Shown here piece after piece: positions 61,252 through 64,000 of a stretch of 64,000 bases of DNA; within the stretch, counting starts at the first letter, position 1; every line of letters starts with the position of its first letter. The stretch covers positions 79,156 through 143,155 of the forward strand of contig CAJTNN010000003.1 of NCBI GenBank assembly GCA_910577585.1, given 5' to 3'. Source of the stretch: an uncultured Muribaculaceae bacterium. Its GTDB lineage: Bacteria; Bacteroidota; Bacteroidia; Bacteroidales; Muribaculaceae. The notes under the pieces are model-generated. The model saw only the letters and a program-made list of their open reading frames with translations, was not told the origin of the DNA and searched no databases. The position numbers and the translations under genes were made by a program.

Positions 61252-63465
61252 TTATCTCACATACTCTTTGCTGACACTGTTGCCGCGACGCACGATATAG
61301 ATACCCTTGGCAGGATTCTGCACGCGCGCACCTGTAAGGTCATAGTACTCGGCGGGCACATCCTCAACACCATAGATGGCATCCACACCCGTAGAGATTG
61401 ACTTGGTGATCTTCACAGTCATGTTCTTCAGGTCGAGAGCCACATCATAAAGGCCTGCCGGGGCAGCCCATGATTTGGCAGCCGATGCGTCCACCATAGG
61501 CACATAATGCTTCACGGGTGAGGTCTCGCCCACTGTCAGAGCTGCATCAACCACAGTTGCGCCGTAACGGTCACCCATATTCACGTTGCTCCAGTCAGCC
61601 TCGCCACTGTCAAGACGTGTGATGAATGTGAAGTAGGCATTCTCATCGAGAGCTGACGCTGAGTCGAAGGTGACACGGTGCCAGGTGAAGACACCCTGAC
61701 CATACTCACTGAAGGGGACAGCCTGAAGTGTATCCCACACCATATTGTTGATTGTGCCTACGATATAGAGGTCGTTGGGATAGTTGTAATCCCACTGGTC
61801 GTCATCACCATCGCCATCGCCGTCACCATCACCGTCGCCGTCGGTATACACACCGCCGTCCGTCACCTCGTTGCACATTGTGCCACCCGAGTTGGGAGTC
61901 TGCGATGAGAGACCGCGGTAGATGTGCTTGTCCTGCACATTGAGCACATCCACACTCTGCGGACCACCAGCAAAGTTGAATACCACGCTTGAACCTGCGG
62001 GCACTGTAGCGCTGTATACGTTATTTCCCTCGGCTGTCATCGGGTTGCCGGGCCACGCGCCGTTGTTGGCGGCTGCATTGGCATAGCTGTAGCAGTTCAC
62101 GCTGCCCCAGGCAGTCTGGGTGTTGTCGAAGTATATCTTGATGCTTGTAGAGGGGATGGGATCGTCGTCATCGTCGCCGTCGCCACCGCCGATCACACCC
62201 ACCTTCGACCATACGCAATAGTCATTGCCGCTGGCCTTGATGTCGTCGTTGGTGTATCCGGCAGGTGAATCCATTGCCGAACCGACCTTCACCACAAGTT
62301 TACCCTTCGAACCGGTCACCTCTGCCATATAGCAGTTATTGGTGAGCTTGAGCACCTTCACAGAGCTGGTGTTGCTCACACCCACAGCCTTGCGCACAGC
62401 GATGAGCTGCTTGATGGCGGCCTTGTTGGCTTTCCAGTGAGGCAGGAACACGCAGGGTGTGCCGGGTGAGCAGAGCATGAAGGCATTCGCGGCCACCACA
62501 TTGCCGTTGAAGGCGCTGCCGTCGCGGTAGGTGTCGTGGTTGTCGACAAATGTCACTGCATACTGCGAATACGCGAAGTGGATCATGCCGGCGGGCTGCA
62601 TATTGTTGACATCGCCGTTGGCAGCCCACGCGAGCTTGGTCATGTCGCCGGTAGAGAATGCCTCGTTGACGGCATATTTGAAGGGGAAGTCGAAGGCAGC
62701 CGATTCCTTGCCTGTGGCCTCGATCCAACCCTTGACGGCATCGTAGTTTGAATCCCAGTACTCACCTACTGAGTATGTGGGCTTCGAATACTGGTTGTAG
62801 ATTTTGGTGTACTGGCCACCGTAACCCTTCACCATATCATAGCGGAAACCTACGTAGCCATACTTCTCGAGCAGACATTTGCAATAGTTCTTGCAGTTGT
62901 CCTGCACGGTGGCATTGGTGTGGTCCAGATCGCGGGCACCGTCGAAGTCATCGCCGGTGTCGGGAGCGCCGGTCGGACGGGCCTGGCCGCTGGCATTGCG
63001 CACTTCGTCGGTGCTGCAGATATGCTCGGGGCCGAGCTGCCATGTGCGGCCGTTCCATTCCTCGGCGGGGAAGTCAGTCCAGTTGGTCACGCCATTGCGG
63101 TGGTTGATCACCACATCAGCTATAAACCCTGTACCCTTCGCTTTGAAAGTCTCGATCATTGAGAGGAGCTCAGCCTCGGTGCCAAACGATGAGTTATGGT
63201 TCGTAAACCAATACTGGGGCATATAACCCATGTTGTTGCCTCCGCCGCAGCTGGCGCTGTTGGGAATCCAGATAAGGTCGAACGACTCCGAGAGCTCATC
63301 AGCCTGACTCTCAAGATTAGTCCACTTTGTGTCGGAATATGTGTCCCAGCCGAATCCCTGGAACATCACACCCTCATAGTTGGCCGGCCAGCCCTCAGCC
63401 TGAGCCGAAGCCACAGCCATTGAAGCTGCAGCCATAGCCAACAGATAGCGTTTAAGAATCTTCAT
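61252..63465 (-). CDS. Secreted alpha-amylase (GH13) with binding modules and sorting-type tail
   Basis: The 737-residue protein has a signal peptide (MKILKRYLLAMAAASMAVASAQA). The GH13 catalytic domain (about 24-420) carries VVINH (about 119-122), the nucleophile Asp210 in GFRYDMVKG, the acid/base Glu235 in SVGEYW and FVDNHDT (His310-Asp311). A CBM26-like starch-binding module (about 440-555, IKIYFDNTQTAWGSVNCY) follows, then an Asp-Gly repeat linker, a SusF-like module (about 575-690, LYIVGTINNMVWD) and a C-terminal tail (YDLTGARVQNPAKGIYIVRRGNSV) like the two SusE/F-like proteins at 12.6-16.5 kb. It should degrade starch outside the cell or at its surface. Confidence 0.93.
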   Translation of the reverse strand: MKILKRYLLAMAAASMAVASAQAEGWPANYEGVMFQGFGWDTYSDTKWTNLESQADELSESFDLIWIPNSASCGGGNNMGYMPQYWFTNHNSSFGTEAELLSMIETFKAKGTGFIADVVINHRNGVTNWTDFPAEEWNGRTWQLGPEHICSTDEVRNASGQARPTGAPDTGDDFDGARDLDHTNATVQDNCKNYCKCLLEKYGYVGFRYDMVKGYGGQYTKIYNQYSKPTYSVGEYWDSNYDAVKGWIEATGKESAAFDFPFKYAVNEAFSTGDMTKLAWAANGDVNNMQPAGMIHFAYSQYAVTFVDNHDTYRDGSAFNGNVVAANAFMLCSPGTPCVFLPHWKANKAAIKQLIAVRKAVGVSNTSSVKVLKLTNNCYMAEVTGSKGKLVVKVGSAMDSPAGYTNDDIKASGNDYCVWSKVGVIGGGDGDDDDDPIPSTSIKIYFDNTQTAWGSVNCYSYANAAANNGAWPGNPMTAEGNNVYSATVPAGSSVVFNFAGGPQSVDVLNVQDKHIYRGLSSQTPNSGGTMCNEVTDGGVYTDGDGDGDGDGDGDDDQWDYNYPNDLYIVGTINNMVWDTLQAVPFSEYGQGVFTWHRVTFDSASALDENAYFTFITRLDSGEADWSNVNMGDRYGATVVDAALTVGETSPVKHYVPMVDASAAKSWAAPAGLYDVALDLKNMTVKITKSISTGVDAIYGVEDVPAEYYDLTGARVQNPAKGIYIVRRGNSVSKEYVR
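61800..61845. repeat. Short coding repeat of Asp-Gly codons in the amylase linker
   Basis: Six-bp units encode alternating Asp-Gly residues (seven Asp-Gly pairs then Asp-Asp) between the two binding modules. The tract is prone to length change. Confidence 0.8.
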
Positions 63466-63571
63466 GGTTAAAAAATATATTTAGTTAGCTTGATTTATAT
63501 GGTCAACAATAGTGTTTTACCTCTGCCATCAGCCATCCCATCATCAATTTGGCGAGAGGCCAAACCACCTG

Positions 63572-63603
63572 CAAATTTACGCAATCTTCGCAACAATATC
63601 AAC
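63572..63603 (-). promoter_or_regulatory. Promoter of the amylase gene
   Basis: Minus strand GTTG (63600-63603), 20-bp spacer, TAAATTTG (63572-63579). The leader is about 105 nt. Confidence 0.75.
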
Positions 63604-63712
63604 CCCTTCACCCCACAAAAAGCCCCCCTGACCCCAATATACTCAAAAATAACCACCACCCCAACCACCCCCGATGTCTCGCCACCCCACATTCCATCCG
63701 CCCCAACCTCCC

Positions 63713-63878
63713 GGCAGCCCCCCTGGGAGGAGGGGCGCCCACGCCCCGACCTTTCAGCAACGAATGCCCAGCTGGTACGGGAGTACGGTGTTACGGGAGT
63801 ACGGTGTTACGGGAGAACGGAGTGGACGGGAGGGGGCCACCGCGGCGGCAGCCCCCTGGGAGGAGGGCGCCCAACGCC
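63713..63878. repeat. GC-rich direct repeats and 16-bp tandem repeats at the right end
   Basis: About 32 bp beginning GGCAGCCCCC and ending ACGCC occurs at 63713-63745 and 63847-63878, 134 bp apart with small indels. Between them GGGAGTACGGTGTTAC occurs twice in tandem (63779-63810) with a partial third copy. The gap 63466-64000 holds this and the amylase promoter, and no convincing gene. Confidence 0.75.
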
Positions 63879-64000
63879 GTTAACGATACAACTTTGGCTG
63901 ACTTAGTTAGGAAGATGGGGAAGGAATTTTTTTAGGCGCGGATCATTCTCTTACTCGCTGCAATGCAGCTCGTTGCGAGCGCGGATGGGATGGATTAACG

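Noticed and set aside
63779..63820. CRISPR-like array at the right end
   Set aside because: The 16-bp units are directly tandem without spacers and there are no cas genes.
63490..63935. Plus frames of 128-138 codons at the right end
   Set aside because: They translate proline/arginine-rich low-complexity sequence from the GC-rich repeats and run over the amylase promoter.

Overview
This window looks like chromosomal DNA of a gut Bacteroidales, most likely a Muribaculaceae (Duncaniella/Muribaculum-like) genome. The reasons are: promoters that repeatedly match the Bacteroidetes sigma pattern TTTG-N19/20-TAnnTTTG; families typical of the phylum (DUF4270 and DUF5723 proteins, AddB-like Fe-S nuclease, GlgA-like single-domain protein beside panC, SusE/F-like surface proteins, C-terminal tails resembling type IX secretion sorting domains); and almost no Shine-Dalgarno signals. 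Species is inferred, not shown. Base composition is GC-moderate throughout except for an AT-richer island at about 49.1-52.9 kb.

Layout. 1-7.3 kb (minus): partial DnaQ-type exonuclease, dnaN, the rpsF-rpsR-rplI operon with a clear promoter and terminator, then etfB-etfA-acyl-CoA dehydrogenase. 7.5-12.4 kb (minus): lepA, nhaA and a TPR/PD40-like protein. 12.6-16.5 kb (minus): two secreted SusE/F-like proteins with a shared C-terminal tail, the larger with GDEGEGG minisatellite linkers. 16.9-18.6 kb (minus): pth and rplY. 18.7-31.7 kb (plus): AddB-like nuclease, NDH-2, META lipoprotein, S4 protein, holB, nucleotidyltransferase, galE, an outer-surface lipoprotein and a DUF5723 protein. 31.8-39.6 kb: ffh, panD and panC (minus); glgA-like, DUF4270, folD and CapA-like (plus). 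39.8-49.1 kb: higBA toxin-antitoxin, a lipoprotein, gdhA, two ABC-F ATPases, ridA and a Dabb protein. 49.1-52.9 kb: island of small lipoproteins, unknown membrane proteins and two decayed MerR copies, ending near a tRNA-Thr gene and a 38-bp partial copy of it. 53-64 kb: degenerate LytM/M23 protein, dxr, rseP, an RlmI-like methyltransferase, a DPP III family peptidase, an AlkD-like protein, a secreted alpha-amylase, and GC-rich repeats at the right edge.

How they work together: most genes are housekeeping (replication clamp and clamp loader, ribosome, SRP, tRNA recycling, isoprenoid, folate and pantothenate synthesis). Three secreted proteins (two SusE/F-like, one amylase) share a sorting-like tail and point to surface starch use.

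The most unusual signal is non-coding: a set of short palindromic intergenic elements. Two are about 190 bp, have near-perfect terminal inverted repeats, and share a similar central hairpin (GCnTAG-CGnG-CTAnGC). Shorter relatives (families A, C and D below) lie in at least five other intergenic gaps, often fused to each other. Also notable are an ABC-F protein in which one of its two ATP sites appears lost at every motif, and HigBA operator palindromes placed on the promoter. All calls come from reading the sequence; no database search was run.
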